A program made the position numbers and the translations under genes. Of a stretch of 64,000 nucleotides of DNA, positions 1-9,690 are shown piece after piece (position 1 is the first letter of the stretch; each line of letters starts with the position of its first letter). This DNA comes from Mesostigma viride (lineage: Eukaryota > Streptophyta > Mesostigmatophyceae > Mesostigmatales > Mesostigmataceae), in NCBI GenBank assembly GCA_009746045.1, contig RPFO01000027.1, forward strand, positions 5,453,924-5,517,923. The letters are read 5' to 3'. The notes below the pieces were generated by a model, which saw only the letters and a program-made list of their open reading frames with translations, ran no database searches and had not been told where the DNA came from.

Positions 1-1263
1 GTGATGGTTATGGCGCGTGTTGATGCGACAACGCTTCCGCCATTCATGGGAGGAGATACAATAGGGGAACTGCCGAGAAATAGCAATCTACTTCCGGTAA
101 TCAATGCCACTTGACTGCCGTATTCTGTGGAGGGTAAGAGCATGCCAGAAAGTCATGAGGTGTTTCATGATGATTCAGATGCACTGAGAGCTAAGACATC
201 AAACAGAACCAGAGCGGAGCATATTGAGGTAAGTCAATATTCACTGCGTAACACCCGTTAAGCGATAGCGGTGGTCCATGATGCATCTCCCCGGGGCAGG
301 ATGTGGCTGACAACACAGCTGAACGGACTCGGAACATGTGGATTCCCGGTGGGGGGGCCTTCCAATTGTCATATACTTGACACCTCTTTCCTGTAACGAA
401 AAGATTTCCCTTCTTCATGTTCCAGATGAGTCACCGTGCTCCTACCTTTGTGTTTTTTTGGCGTTTGTAAAGAGATATGGGAGGGTAAACAAAAGCAAAG
501 GCTGATATTGCCGTGTGGGGGGCCCGATCCTTGGTTAGTCTCTCAAGTGCCCACAGAAAAACACGAGAGTAGCACACACAGCGCGCAGCCCAGCCTAGCT
601 CCCTCAGTAAGAGTACAAGAAAAAGGACAAGAACAGCAAAACAAACAAGAACAAGAAAAAGAACAAAACACAGACACGTAGTGCAATGTGAGCGGAATGA
701 TGGAGGAAGGTGAGAGGGGGACATCGTATTGAATGTGTAGGCATTGAGGCAGCCGAAGCGTCCCATCCCCGGGTACATGCGTGGCTTTCAAAAAAGCCAC
801 AACCTGTGTGGAAGAGGAAAATGCAGGAACGATGAGTATGATCCTGAAAACGAGTTGAGGAAACGCGGAGAGGAAGTGCCGGCCGCTGAAACGATTCCGA
901 TGGAACTGTGGGTTTCGCCGACATGAGGCGGTGCATCATGGTGATCAGGGTATCCAGAGTCTACGTATTCATTAGTTAATCCAGGGTACATGCCATGTAG
1001 CTCACGTAGCTCACGTGGCAAATGGCAGTTTCATTCAAAGTTGTTAATAGATTCGCTCAAGTGACACGGACCTTGTTTCGGGCAAACGCCACGAGCATGC
1101 GTGGCAAGAGTCTTGATGTTGAGCAGATGCCTACTGCCTAGCTCAAATGTCAAGGATCTCATTTGGGTCAACTGCGACATAGCTCACGTGACAAGTGGCA
1201 GTCTCATGGAGACCCGCCCAATATAAACTAGTATGGCACGGGGCAGTTTCATGAAACTAGGCT
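1..1263. other. Gene-free stretch with short CACGTG-containing repeats at its right end
   Basis: No convincing coding region was seen; short open frames on both strands are low quality and overlap one another. Between about 1000 and 1260 a motif of the form TCACGTG followed by a TGGCAGT(T/C)TCAT core recurs several times. The same motif reappears in the last codons of the minus-strand reading frame that ends at 1264. The segment is therefore probably the 3' flank of that gene. Confidence 0.4.
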
Positions 1264-1869
1264 TTATGTGACAGGCGGCAGTCTCATGGTGATGGGCCCT
1301 ATGTTGACGATGGCTCCCCAGCCAACCAGCTTGGGAAGGAACTTCTTCACGTGCTCCTCTGCCGCCTCGTCCGACTTCAATGTCTCGCAGGAGAAGCGGA
1401 GCTCGGCGCGGTCCCCGTGCGCGCTGCCAGAATTGCCGCGGTTGTTGCCGTTAGCAGTACCGCCGGCGTCCTCTGGGAGCGGGTCCCACCCAGGGAGAAG
1501 CCCAGGGATGCTGTCCATCTTGGCGACGTCCCAGCCCGTCCGCTGCAGTAGGAGCTTGTGCTCGGCGCCAGATTTGAAGTCGATAATGGACGCCTGGAGC
1601 AGCTTGTAGTCTTCGCCGTGGCTGCACTCTTTCTCGCAAGCGATCTCCGTGCCCATGACTCCGTAGCATTTCTGAGTGGTTTTGTCGATCGCATGCCCGC
1701 TCAGGGACCCGTCGGGGAGGAACACCAGCCAGGCGACTCCGTCCACGTCCGTGCAGTTCGACAGCGCATTCGCGCCCCTCCCGTCATCGTAGGAAAAGCC
1801 TTCAACGATGGTTGACTCCGAATCGAAGTTATGGCCTGGTTCCTCGCGCTCTTCGGCTGTATTATGCAT
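1264..1869 (-). CDS. Hypothetical protein, 201 aa, not recognised
   Basis: The open frame runs from an ATG at 1869 to a stop at 1264. Its composition is balanced and protein-like, and it is not low complexity. The N-terminus is acidic (MHNTAEEREEPGHNF). A central part has several cysteines, including CYGVMG and CEKEC, and a glycine/asparagine-rich linker lies near residues 136-150. There is no signal peptide or membrane segment. I do not recognise the family. A possible splice acceptor (ATACAG) lies four codons inside the ATG, so this could be an internal or terminal exon of a longer gene. The last codons resemble a short repeat that continues downstream. Confidence 0.5.
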   Translation of the reverse strand: MHNTAEEREEPGHNFDSESTIVEGFSYDDGRGANALSNCTDVDGVAWLVFLPDGSLSGHAIDKTTQKCYGVMGTEIACEKECSHGEDYKLLQASIIDFKSGAEHKLLLQRTGWDVAKMDSIPGLLPGWDPLPEDAGGTANGNNRGNSGSAHGDRAELRFSCETLKSDEAAEEHVKKFLPKLVGWGAIVNIGPITMRLPPVT

Positions 1870-2875
1870 TATGCCCGCTCTGCAGCTGCCTGTAGCTAGT
1901 GGGGGAACGGACGGTTGCCGCCCATGCCGCGAATCTTGTGGCGTAAGTCAGCTGTCACCGCGTCATCTTTCTGGCACTCGCATATTCATGGCCCTTTGTC
2001 GATGGTAACAGGTACCGGCTGCATTCAAGCTTGGCTGCTGAAGCAGAGCCCGTCTTCAAAGCTTCGGGAAAAAGCGCACGCGTCGACCACTTTCATTGAG
2101 TCTCACTTGCGGTCCCGATCAGATCGCGAAATCCGTGACAACGGACTCGACAGCATTCCGTGCCCAGCAGAAGGGAGAAACAGAAACTTACACGAGTTTA
2201 ATGGATTGTGTTCCACATCCTGCAATAAATTACGAAAAGTGCAGTACCCCAGGCCAATGCAAGAACCCAGACACGGCCTTCCTACAGTAGTCGGAAACTT
2301 GGTAGGAATTACTCGGGAAACTAGAATATTATGGTCTGCTCCTGCCTCCTGGCCTCCTGGCTGCTGCCGAGGATCCTTTTCTGCTTAGCTGTTTCTGCGT
2401 TCTGGGCAACTGTGTGGCACTGTGGCAGTTGCCAGGTTGCCAGTCGTGCCAGTCTTGCCCAGGCTTGTTCTGCTGCCATTCTGTGGCAGTTGGCAGAGTG
2501 TGGGTGGTTCCGCTTACAGTCGTACAGGCAGTTGGCACTTGGCAGAGTTGTTCCAGTGATGAACCGGACCGGGACGGTCGGAGACATGATCAGGTCAGGT
2601 GGACGGTGGCCACGTAGCTCCTAACGACGGCCTTGGCCGGAACTGTGAAAGTCATCATCTGGGAGCCCGACCTGGCTTATGCTGCATGTCGTCAACACTT
2701 ATTGGACGTTTGCCTACGTGTCCATCGCTCGCGCTTCCACTGATGATCATCATTTTGAGGATCATGCACGTAAATTGCGGAGGTTTCGAAGGAAATCAGA
2801 CAAGGGGTTTCGAGGTGGGATTATTTGGCTGACAATCTCTGGCTATGCCGGTGTTGCTGCCCTAGTTCCGTGGTT
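1870..2875. other. Gene-free stretch
   Basis: No supported gene. A G/T-rich patch around 2400-2545 contains repeated TGGCAGTT/TTGCCAG words. Nothing else stands out. Confidence 0.3.
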
Positions 2876-3076
2876 TTAACTTCCCGCATAGTCCTCCAAA
2901 TCCTGCAGAATGGCGTTGATGGATAGAATTGTGGGGTCGATGCCTGGGGTAAGGCCCGTTACCTCCCTGTTGCGGATATCTAATCCATGCTCGAGGACAT
3001 GGCGGGGCAGAATATCTTCCGTGCCTCTGCCGCAGGGAATGGGGAGAGGGTTATCGATATCGCACCTCTCTTCCTC
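2876..3076 (-). CDS. Possible C-terminal exon of an unrecognised minus-strand gene
   Basis: After a TGA at 3077-3079 one minus-strand frame stays open for 66 codons and ends at a TAA at 2876-2878. The peptide looks like real protein: it has GRGTEDILPRHVLEHGLDI near the middle, then LTPGIDPTIL, and ends in QDLEDYAGS. There is no ATG near the start, so it would have to be spliced. I could not identify the acceptor or the family. The call rests only on amino-acid composition. Confidence 0.35.
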   Translation of the reverse strand, partial: EEERCDIDNPLPIPCGRGTEDILPRHVLEHGLDIRNREVTGLTPGIDPTILSINAILQDLEDYAGS

Positions 3077-4290
3077 TCATTCCATTGCATGGACAGGTGG
3101 CTTATGGCAGCGCACTCCCTCCGCTGCTCCGCCGAATGTCGGCGTTTGCGTCTGTGAAAGCACAAAAGAGGACAAAAAACCAAAACAATACAGGTACGTC
3201 CACTTCAGAGGACACTTGGGCAGACGATGGCTAAAAGTCTTTGCACGCTTCTTAGCAGTTCCCGAGTATGTTGTTGTAGGTCTACGGGCTTAGTAATTTT
3301 TGCAGTCGCTCCTGTCAAGCTTTTCGTGGCAATGAGTTTTTGCATTGCTAATGTTTCCACTCGTACTTCTCGGTCCCCTGCACTTGTCGATCGACAGTTC
3401 AAACACGAAGCTTCGCGCGGAGGCAGTGGCGCCATTCCGTGCTTTCCGTATGTTCTTTTTCCAGGCATTCTCGGCCGCGGCCGCCCTGGCAGCATTTATT
3501 ACGATTCCGAGGTAGGTTCATGGACACTATGGCCTGCGTCGGCATGCATGGCTGCAGTAAAATCACGCTTCAACACACATATGCTGTTACTGTCATTGGC
3601 TTGATACTTAAATGCGGTAACATACTAGTAGTGTAGTCATGATAATACTCCAGATGGGCAACCTGTCACTATTGGCATGCGGCAGGGACCCCTTGGGAGC
3701 TTTTTCGTTTTTTGTGGGGACCTTTTCCGTCTTCGTGGGGAAATGACATGATAGATGAGCCCGGTATGTACAGCATGCTGTAGTACTCAATACTTAATAA
3801 TATTCCGAAGCTCTGCTCCTGCCCCACCCCCTACCCCACCCCCTGCCCCACCCCTACCCCAACCCCTACCCCAACACCTACCCCAACCCCTACCCCGCCC
3901 CCTACCTCCGCCCCCTACCCCACTCCCCACCTCTTTCCCGCCCCCACCTTCCTTCAAGCTGATGTTCCTCTTCCCCGTTAACCGCCCTTGCAGGAAGTCC
4001 GAAAAAGACAATGGAAAAGTTTTTTTTTAAAGGTGTCGTTGTGACGTATCCCTGGGCGCCTTTTAAACGATAAATGATGCATGGGCGCCGCTCGCAAGGG
4101 CACCCCTCTTTTTCTGGTCTCATCCCCCCGCTGCTGCTGCTTCACCCCTGACTTCCCCGCCCCCTTTTTTTCTTTACCTCCCCCCCTCCGTGCAGTCGCC
4201 AGCCGGTTTAGGAAAAGATGCCTGGGCACCCTGGGTAGACGGAGAATCCCGGCACCCTATATCCTCAAGTTTATTGTAATGCAAGTCGGT
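3077..4290. other. Gene-poor stretch with a C-rich block
   Basis: No supported gene. Positions about 3822-3945 are an irregular C-rich repeat built from CCCCTAC/CCCCAAC/CCCCACC words. The block is too irregular, and in the wrong context, to call telomeric. Open frames across it (proline-rich on +, glycine-rich on -) are artefacts of composition. Confidence 0.4.
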
Positions 4291-4294
4291 GCCT

Positions 4295-4455
4295 AGAATA
4301 GGGGGTTGCCTTGCGAAGCCGTAGTCCCTAGCAAAGGACCTGGGCACCCTAAATATAGAATAGGGGGTTGCCTCGCGAAGCCGTAGTACCTATCAAAGGA
4401 CCTGGGCACCCTAAATATAGAATAGGGGGTTGCCTTGCGAAGCCATAGTCCCTCC
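4295..4455. repeat. 62-bp minisatellite, nearly three copies
   Basis: The word AGAATAGGGGGTTGCC begins at 4295, 4357 and 4419, an exact 62-bp spacing. Units differ by only a few substitutions. The array sits upstream of the LPA1-like exons. Confidence 0.85.
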
Positions 4456-4695
4456 TCATCAGGTGTTAAAGAGTTGACGGAACCAGGAGTCGATGGGACC
4501 ACTTGTAGCTGGTGCCACGCGTGGAGGCTTTTGTACTACATGGTAACATCTCCTTCAAGTAGCTTGTAAATTATATCCCCTTTCCCCTTTCCCCTTCCCC
4601 CTTCACTGCCCCCCTTCCCCCTTCACTGTCCCCCATTCTGTTGCCAGGGTTTTCTAACCCCTTCTGCCTAAGTGGATAAATCTCCCGCCCCCTTT

Positions 4696-5363
4696 CATCA
4701 GGGTGATGAACCTCTCGCATATGGCTCATCTCGCTACTTCTCTGCCCCCCTCCCCCCGTTCTGCGCCGGCCTCTCTCCCCTACCACCACCTTCCCTTTGT
4801 CCCCTCGTCCCCTCTCTCCCCCCAACCATACCCCTCACCCGGGTGGTCAAGGCATGCAACGGCATTAATATGTGCCCAGGGCTATGTCCATTTCCAGTCT
4901 TCCTTCCCCCTCCCTCCCCTCTCTCTCCTGCCCTCACCAGCGTGATCCAGACGGCCACCCGCGAGGGCATTCAGTGCCCTAGCGATCCAAACGTTTTACC
5001 AGCCCCTCCCTCGCCAGTGGCTAACTATTTCCTCCCATCACCACGGTCATCAAGGCGGCCAATGTCGACGATATTAAACACCAGGGTAAATTAATACCTC
5101 TTCCTAAGTGGATGCTTCCCCCCCCCTCCTTCCCCTCACCGTTACGGAAATCAAGACGACCAATGGCGTGGATATCAAGTACCCTTCTGGCGATCTAAGC
5201 CCTCCTTTTACTCACCAAGACATTCATCCCCACCGACGCCACTGCCCGGTTGATAAATGCAGCCAACGGCGTCAACAACAAATATGAGAGCAATCTAACC
5301 CCTCCTTTCAATCATCATCTGTTCGCCCTCCCCCTCGACACTTAACAATAAAATCTTCACCAG
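4696..5363 (+). repeat. Degenerate ~100-bp tandem repeat echoing the splice-acceptor edge of the first visible LPA1 exon
   Basis: Six decayed copies of the first visible exon's 5' edge (CACCAGGGTGATCAAGGC) lie upstream of it. They are near 4696, 4836, 4935, 5038, 5136 and 5231; the real edge is at 5358-5395. Each copy follows a C/T-rich tract, as an acceptor would. Neighbouring words such as CCTAAGTGGAT (about 4667 and 5104) also recur, so whole ~100-bp units were duplicated. None of the copies keeps a long open frame. Confidence 0.65.
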
Positions 5364-8300
5364 GGTGATCAAGGCGGCCAACGGCGTCGAGGGCCTCGAG
5401 CTCCAGAGCGAGGTGATTAACCTGGGCATCGACATCGGCGTGCTGCTCCTCCTCGTGTGGCTCTATCAGCGGGACGACAAGGGCGTGCAGGCCACGCTGG
5501 CCAAGATGGACCGCGAGGAGGAGCTCGGCGAGTGCCGCTTGGAGCTCGGGTCGGGTGGGTGGAAGGGACTGTTTCCGGTTTTTATGAGGGGGAATTATGG
5601 TACCATGCTGAATTTGAACACAGGACCTCTTGCACGATATTGTTACAAGGGTCTCTCTTATGCGATTATATGGGTCTCCTGATCCTACTGATGGCTCTTA
5701 TGCGATTATAAGGGTCTCTCGTATGCGATTATAAGGGTCTCTCTTATGCGGTTATAAGGGTCTCCTGATCCTAGTGATGTCTCTTATGCGATTATAAGGG
5801 TCTCTCGTATGCGATTATGAGGGTCTCCTGATCCTGCTGATGGCTCTTATGGTGAGGCAAGAGCTACCGTGGTGTTGTATGGTGGGTGGTCCGAGAGGGT
5901 GGGCGCATGCCGTGTGGAGCTCGGATTGAGTGGGTGGAGCGGACGGTCTCTGGCTTTCATGATGGTGGTTCTAACGATGCCTCTGACGGTGGGGCAGGTT
6001 CTACCAATGTGTTAGATGTTGGGTGGACCGAGAGCGTGAGCGTGGGCACGTACCACATGGAGCTTGGGTCCGGTGGGTGGAGGACAGATTATGTGGCTGG
6101 CCTGCCTGCAATATATGGGTCGCAGCTGTCGGTAGAGGGTGAGTGTGGGTGCGTGCCGTGCGGAGCTTGGACCCACTGGGCCCCTTCCCCCCTTCCCCCC
6201 TTCCCCCCTTCCCCCTTCCCCTTCCCCCCTTCCCCCCTTCCCCCTTCCCCCCTTCCCCCCTTCCCCCTTCCCCCTTCCCCCTTCCCCCTTCCCCCTTCCC
6301 CCTTCCCCCCTTCCCCCTTCCCCCTTCCCCCCTTCCCCCCTTCCCCCTTCCCCCTTCCCCCTTCCCCCCTTCCCCCTTCCCCCCTTCCCCCTTCCCCCTT
6401 CCCCCTTCCCCCTTCCCCCTTCCCCCTTCCCCTTCCCCCTTCCCCCCTTCCCCCTTCCCCCTTCCCCCTTCCCCCTTCCCCCCTTCCCCCCCCCCCTTCC
6501 CCCCTTCCCCCTTCCCCCTTCCCCCTTCCCCCCTTCCCCCTTCCCCCCTTCCCCCTTCCCCCCTTCCCCCTTCCCCCCTTCCCCCTTCCCCCCTTCCCCC
6601 CTTCCCCCTTCCCCCCTTCCCCCCTTCCCCCCTTCCCCCCTTCCCCCCTTCCCCCCTTCCCCCTTCCCCCTTCCCCCTTCCCCCCTTCCCCCTTCCAACG
6701 TGGTCTTCCTTTTCACCTCACCACCGCCCGCCCTTTTCTAATACTAACCTCATGATTAATGCTTTACTTTCACTACTATATCTCGCCCCCCCTTGTCATC
6801 GTGGCTTGCCTGCCCTCCCCGGGCCGTTTGGTCTCCCTTGTCCCTCGCTAGCCCTCCTCCCCCTCTAACGTTCCTGTCATTGCCTCAAAAGGCATCTAAA
6901 ATTTGCTTCTTTTCGCCCGACCTTCCCCACCTCAGGCCGTGTGGTCACCCTGGAGCAGCTCCGCACGTCCCTGCGCGTGGTCCTGGTCGCTGGGTCCGAG
7001 GAGCACTGCCGCAAGGCCATCAAGGAGGCCCGCACACACCAGTCGGCGCTCATGGAGCGTGGCGTGCTGGTCGTGCCCCTCGTGCTGCCCATCACCGCCT
7101 ACGACAGAGTCGGGGGGTTCTCTAAGGAGGCCTCCGGCGCGGGGGCCGTGCCCCTCTCGGCAAAGGACATCGCCAGCAAGCGCGACAAGCGGTTCCTAGC
7201 GGTGCCCATCGCGCCCGCCAAGTGGGCCAGGTGCGGGCGGAGTGGTAGGGATGGAACGGACTCTTGAACATATGGTTTAGTCGCTGGAGGGATGGCCAAG
7301 TGGGCCATGTGAGGGATATGTGTGTCAGGAACACAATGGTTTAACTTATTGTTTAATCGATGGAGGAATGGCCAAATGGCCAAGTGGGCCAGGCCAGGCA
7401 AGGGCTGACGGTAACAAAAAGAGTGGTTATGACTCATGGTCTTGGAGTCTTCTCTCGGTCTACCCTTGGCTTATCCTCTTTTTTAATGCTTATTTCGTCC
7501 ATAATTCTACGCTTGAAGGACCGGCCAAGGGACAGGTTACCTAGTCTGACTCTTGGAAACGTAGTGGCTGGAGGGCCATTATGGGCCAGGTGAAGGCCGA
7601 GTAGCGGAGTATGGAATTCCCTTCTACTCACTGCCCGTTTTGAGTTCCATTCCCCTTGCACTGATTTTTCTTCTGTGGACTTCTCCTTGTGACTGCCCCC
7701 TCTCCCCCCCCACTTGTCTTAGTGACAGCCGCCTGCTTGCCTTACCGCTGGGTGCAGGAGCGGAACTGTTTGAACCGCTGCTTTCGTCCTGCTTTCCTTT
7801 TACTTACTTCCCCTTCAATGGCCCCTTCATAAATTTGGCATCGGTGCCGCTTGATTTCTCTCCGTACAGCTGGGTGCAGGAGCAGAAGGAGTTTGCCAAC
7901 ACGAACGCGGCGGATAAGAAGAAGGATTTTTCCGTCGACGCGGCTGACCCCGTGTAAGCGATGTAATGCCGTATCACTGTTGTGTACTACAGTGACCTCG
8001 ATGCTCGTATATGTGTGCCCTTCGATGCTTGAATATATCAATAAGACAACAAATACAGTATTATGTGTATATCTGTATACTATGTGTGTAAATCTGTATA
8101 CTGTGTATATGTGTGTATGTGTGTATACATGTATACATACGTACCCTTTGTCCCTGCAGTTTGCCTCCCTATCGCTTACAGGATCGTGGGGGATGAAAAG
8201 GAGGATGTGTATTTTGACGCATCCTTCCCCATGTAAGCGCCGTAGTGTATACTATACGATACTATACTGCTCCAATTATACTATTCATTCATTCACGCGC

Positions 8301-9234
8301 CTCCGTTGGGATAGTCATGGGGTACCAACTTCTAAGTAGATACCTTCCATCCCTGATTGATGCACAGCAAGAAGGGGGCAGGGACCACCCCCTTCTCTCA
8401 TTCCCTTGAAAGGCAGGCCACAGGTTCTGCTCGCTGGGCGAGTCTAGCAACTGCTGTGGGTGCAACAAAGCTTTGACACAGCAAAGCATACCGTAGGGGA
8501 TCCAGTACGGCTGCCCTGTGGTCCATAGCCCACAGATAGGCGATAGGTAACGCATTTAGAGGTGCCGGATCGGAAGAATGTAAAGGCCTCTCCCGGAGCC
8601 TGAGGGTTTTGCAGCACAGTATACTAAGACTACAGTAACTTCGACGAGTGTACATGCGCAACCTGCCTAGTGTTTGCCAACACGACCGCGGCGGAGAAAA
8701 AGAAAGACTTGTCACTGGGCATGTCCGAGTTCATGTCACTAATGTAGTAGTTACCACTCATCTAAATAAGGATGAAGAACTTGTTGTCTGTATTTCCATC
8801 GTCATGTCGTCAGCCTATTTAAATGTATACAACAGTGTATACAACAGTTATACTAGTACTGCGCTGGTTGTCTCTTTGATACTAGTACTAGCATACTCGA
8901 CCTGACACATATATGCTATTCATGTGGATAGGGTAAAGGCAGGCGTGAACTTCCATGGTGTGAATCTTGCAGGTTTCATGCCTATGCTTGTTTTCTTATT
9001 GACATGCCCTACTTACACGCACCTTTTCTCCACTTTGTGTTACCGACCTTTCTTACCGAACGTTTCCCACTTGTGCTTGGCTCGTGTCCACCCAGCTATG
9101 TGTGCCTGCGCATGGACGGCCGCGTGCGCAGCAGCGGCAAGGGCATGCCCAACTGGGGTGCGATGGCCACGTCGCTGCCCTCGGTTAAAGGCGTATTCAA
9201 GGGCTTCTTGGATGGCATGGACGGAGCCGTCTAG
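5364..9234 (+). CDS. LPA1/REP27-like: LPA1/REP27-like photosystem II assembly factor, 3' five exons
   Basis: Proposed exons are 5364-5554, 6936-7230, 7870-7953, 8182-8232 and 9096-9234; all introns are GT-AG and phases agree. The joined peptide has a membrane segment ([11 protein letters not shown]), then DREEELGE, then an alpha/beta stretch ([21 protein letters not shown]). It continues with [12 protein letters not shown] and [10 protein letters not shown], then [13 protein letters not shown], and ends in [10 protein letters not shown] and TAG. This order matches the C-terminal half of LOW PSII ACCUMULATION 1 of plants and REP27 of Chlamydomonas. Those are thylakoid proteins needed for D1 synthesis and photosystem II assembly or repair. 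The N-terminal tetratricopeptide exons and transit peptide expected for the family were not found within 1-5363, so the gene is partial here: the exons lie beyond the window, are lost, or were missed. The family call is from memory of conserved motifs. Confidence 0.8.
5643..5850. repeat. Minisatellite of CTTATGCGATTATAAGGGTCTC units (intron of LPA1-like gene)
   Basis: The words ATGCGATTATAAGGG and GGGTCTC(TCG or CTGATCC) recur at roughly 24-50-bp spacing through this part of the intron. Two unit types alternate. No coding potential. Confidence 0.7.
5885..6180 (+). repeat. Degenerate copies of the splice-donor edge of the first visible LPA1 exon
   Basis: The exon's 3' edge reads GTGCCGCTTGGAGCTCGGG then TCGGGTGGGTGG, with the donor at 5555. 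Similar words recur at about 5908 (TGCCGTGTGGAGCTCGGATT), 6050 (ACATGGAGCTTGGGTCCGGT) and 6153 (TGCCGTGCGGAGCTTGGACC). Each is followed by a GGGTGG or similar donor-like sequence, except the last, which runs into the C/T block. Confidence 0.65.
6178..6697. repeat. C/T-only block of CCCCCTT repeats (intron of LPA1-like gene)
   Basis: About 520 bp of almost pure cytosine and thymine, built from CCCCCTTC and CCCCCCTTC units. All three plus frames stay open as Pro/Ser/Phe/Leu repeats and the minus frame as Gly/Lys/Glu repeats; none is a gene. On the transcript this is a very long pyrimidine tract 240 bases before the acceptor at 6935. Confidence 0.9.
7290..7605 (+). repeat. Degenerate copies of the donor edge of LPA1 exon 2
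   Basis: The second visible exon ends GCCAAGTGGGCCAG with donor GTGCGG at 7231. In the following intron similar words lie at about 7293 (GGCCAAGTGGGCCATGTGAG), 7370 (CCAAATGGCCAAGTGGGCC) and 7570 (GGGCCATTATGGGCCAGGTG). Two of the three are followed by GTGA, like a donor. Confidence 0.55.
7747..7785 (+). repeat. Decayed partial copy of LPA1 exon 3, upstream of the exon
   Basis: The true exon 3 starts GCTGGGTGCAGGAGCAGAAG at about 7869. The intron carries CGCTGGGTGCAGGAGCGGAA at about 7747, followed by diverged sequence. This is a second, truncated copy of the exon's 5' edge 120 bp upstream of the real one. Confidence 0.7.
8289..8500 (-). mobile_element. Decayed copy of the short interspersed element seen at 18.8, 36.0, 49.5 and 62.9 kb
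   Basis: Starting with CGCCTCCGTTGGGATAGTCA, this intron segment follows in order the landmarks of the better copies: GGGCAGGGACC, CTTCTCTCATTCC, GCCACAG and CTGTGGGTGCAA. It has no TTAATTAA tail left. It lies inside the last intron of the LPA1-like gene. Confidence 0.5.
8664..8712 (+). repeat. Decayed copy of LPA1 exon 3, downstream of the exon
   Basis: The segment GTTTGCCAACACGACCGCGG and the following GAGAAAAAGAAAGACTTGTCA match exon 3 (7893-7935, GTTTGCCAACACGAACGCGG then GATAAGAAGAAGGATTTTTC) with few differences. It has no intact splice sites and lies 0.75 kb downstream, in the next intron but one. Confidence 0.8.
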
Positions 9235-9690
9235 TAGAAGCCAAGACTCAAGAAGTTTGGCGCATCTGCTTCTCTTAACAGACTGTAGAATGAGAGCATT
9301 CGCGAAATAACGGGATGTGGTGATTGGGAACCCTGTCAATGCAAGTGGGAATCATATATCAAGTGAGACAACTATTCCTGGATGCATGGCGATCCAACGC
9401 CGTGGAAGGACTACGTTTGCAGGTGAAGAATGGAAAGCTGTGCATTAATTAATTAATTAAACACGTGCTCCCGTTGGGTAGTCACGAAGCATTTTAATGT
9501 ACTCCAACATGTGCATTAAATGAGTTGTCCCACGCTAATATAAGTAATCGGCTCACTTCATAAGTAATTGGCGGCCGGCGGCAGCGCACCCCTGTGGAGC
9601 ACACGGGGGAGCAGCCTTTACCGCTGGTTGGCCTACAATGTTTCCTAGGACAGGTGGGGCCCGCGCCCCCCCCCCCCCCCCCGGCCGCTC
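9235..9690. other. 3' flank of the LPA1-like gene with a retroelement tail
   Basis: No gene. A TTAATTAATTAATTAA run (9446-9460) followed by ACACGTGCTCCCGTTGGG is the 3' tail and hairpin of a minus-strand retroelement of which only about 100 bp remain. A run of about 20 C lies at 9666-9682. Confidence 0.5.

Noticed and set aside
3822-3945. C-rich CCCTAC/CCCCAAC block considered as an internal telomere repeat
   Set aside because: Units are irregular in length and sequence, and no regular heptamer or octamer could be read.
6012-6868. Long open frames of Pro/Ser/Phe/Leu (plus) and Gly/Lys/Glu (minus) repeats
   Set aside because: They exist only because the C/T block has no stop codons in several phases. 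They lie in an intron of the LPA1-like gene and have no non-repetitive protein part.
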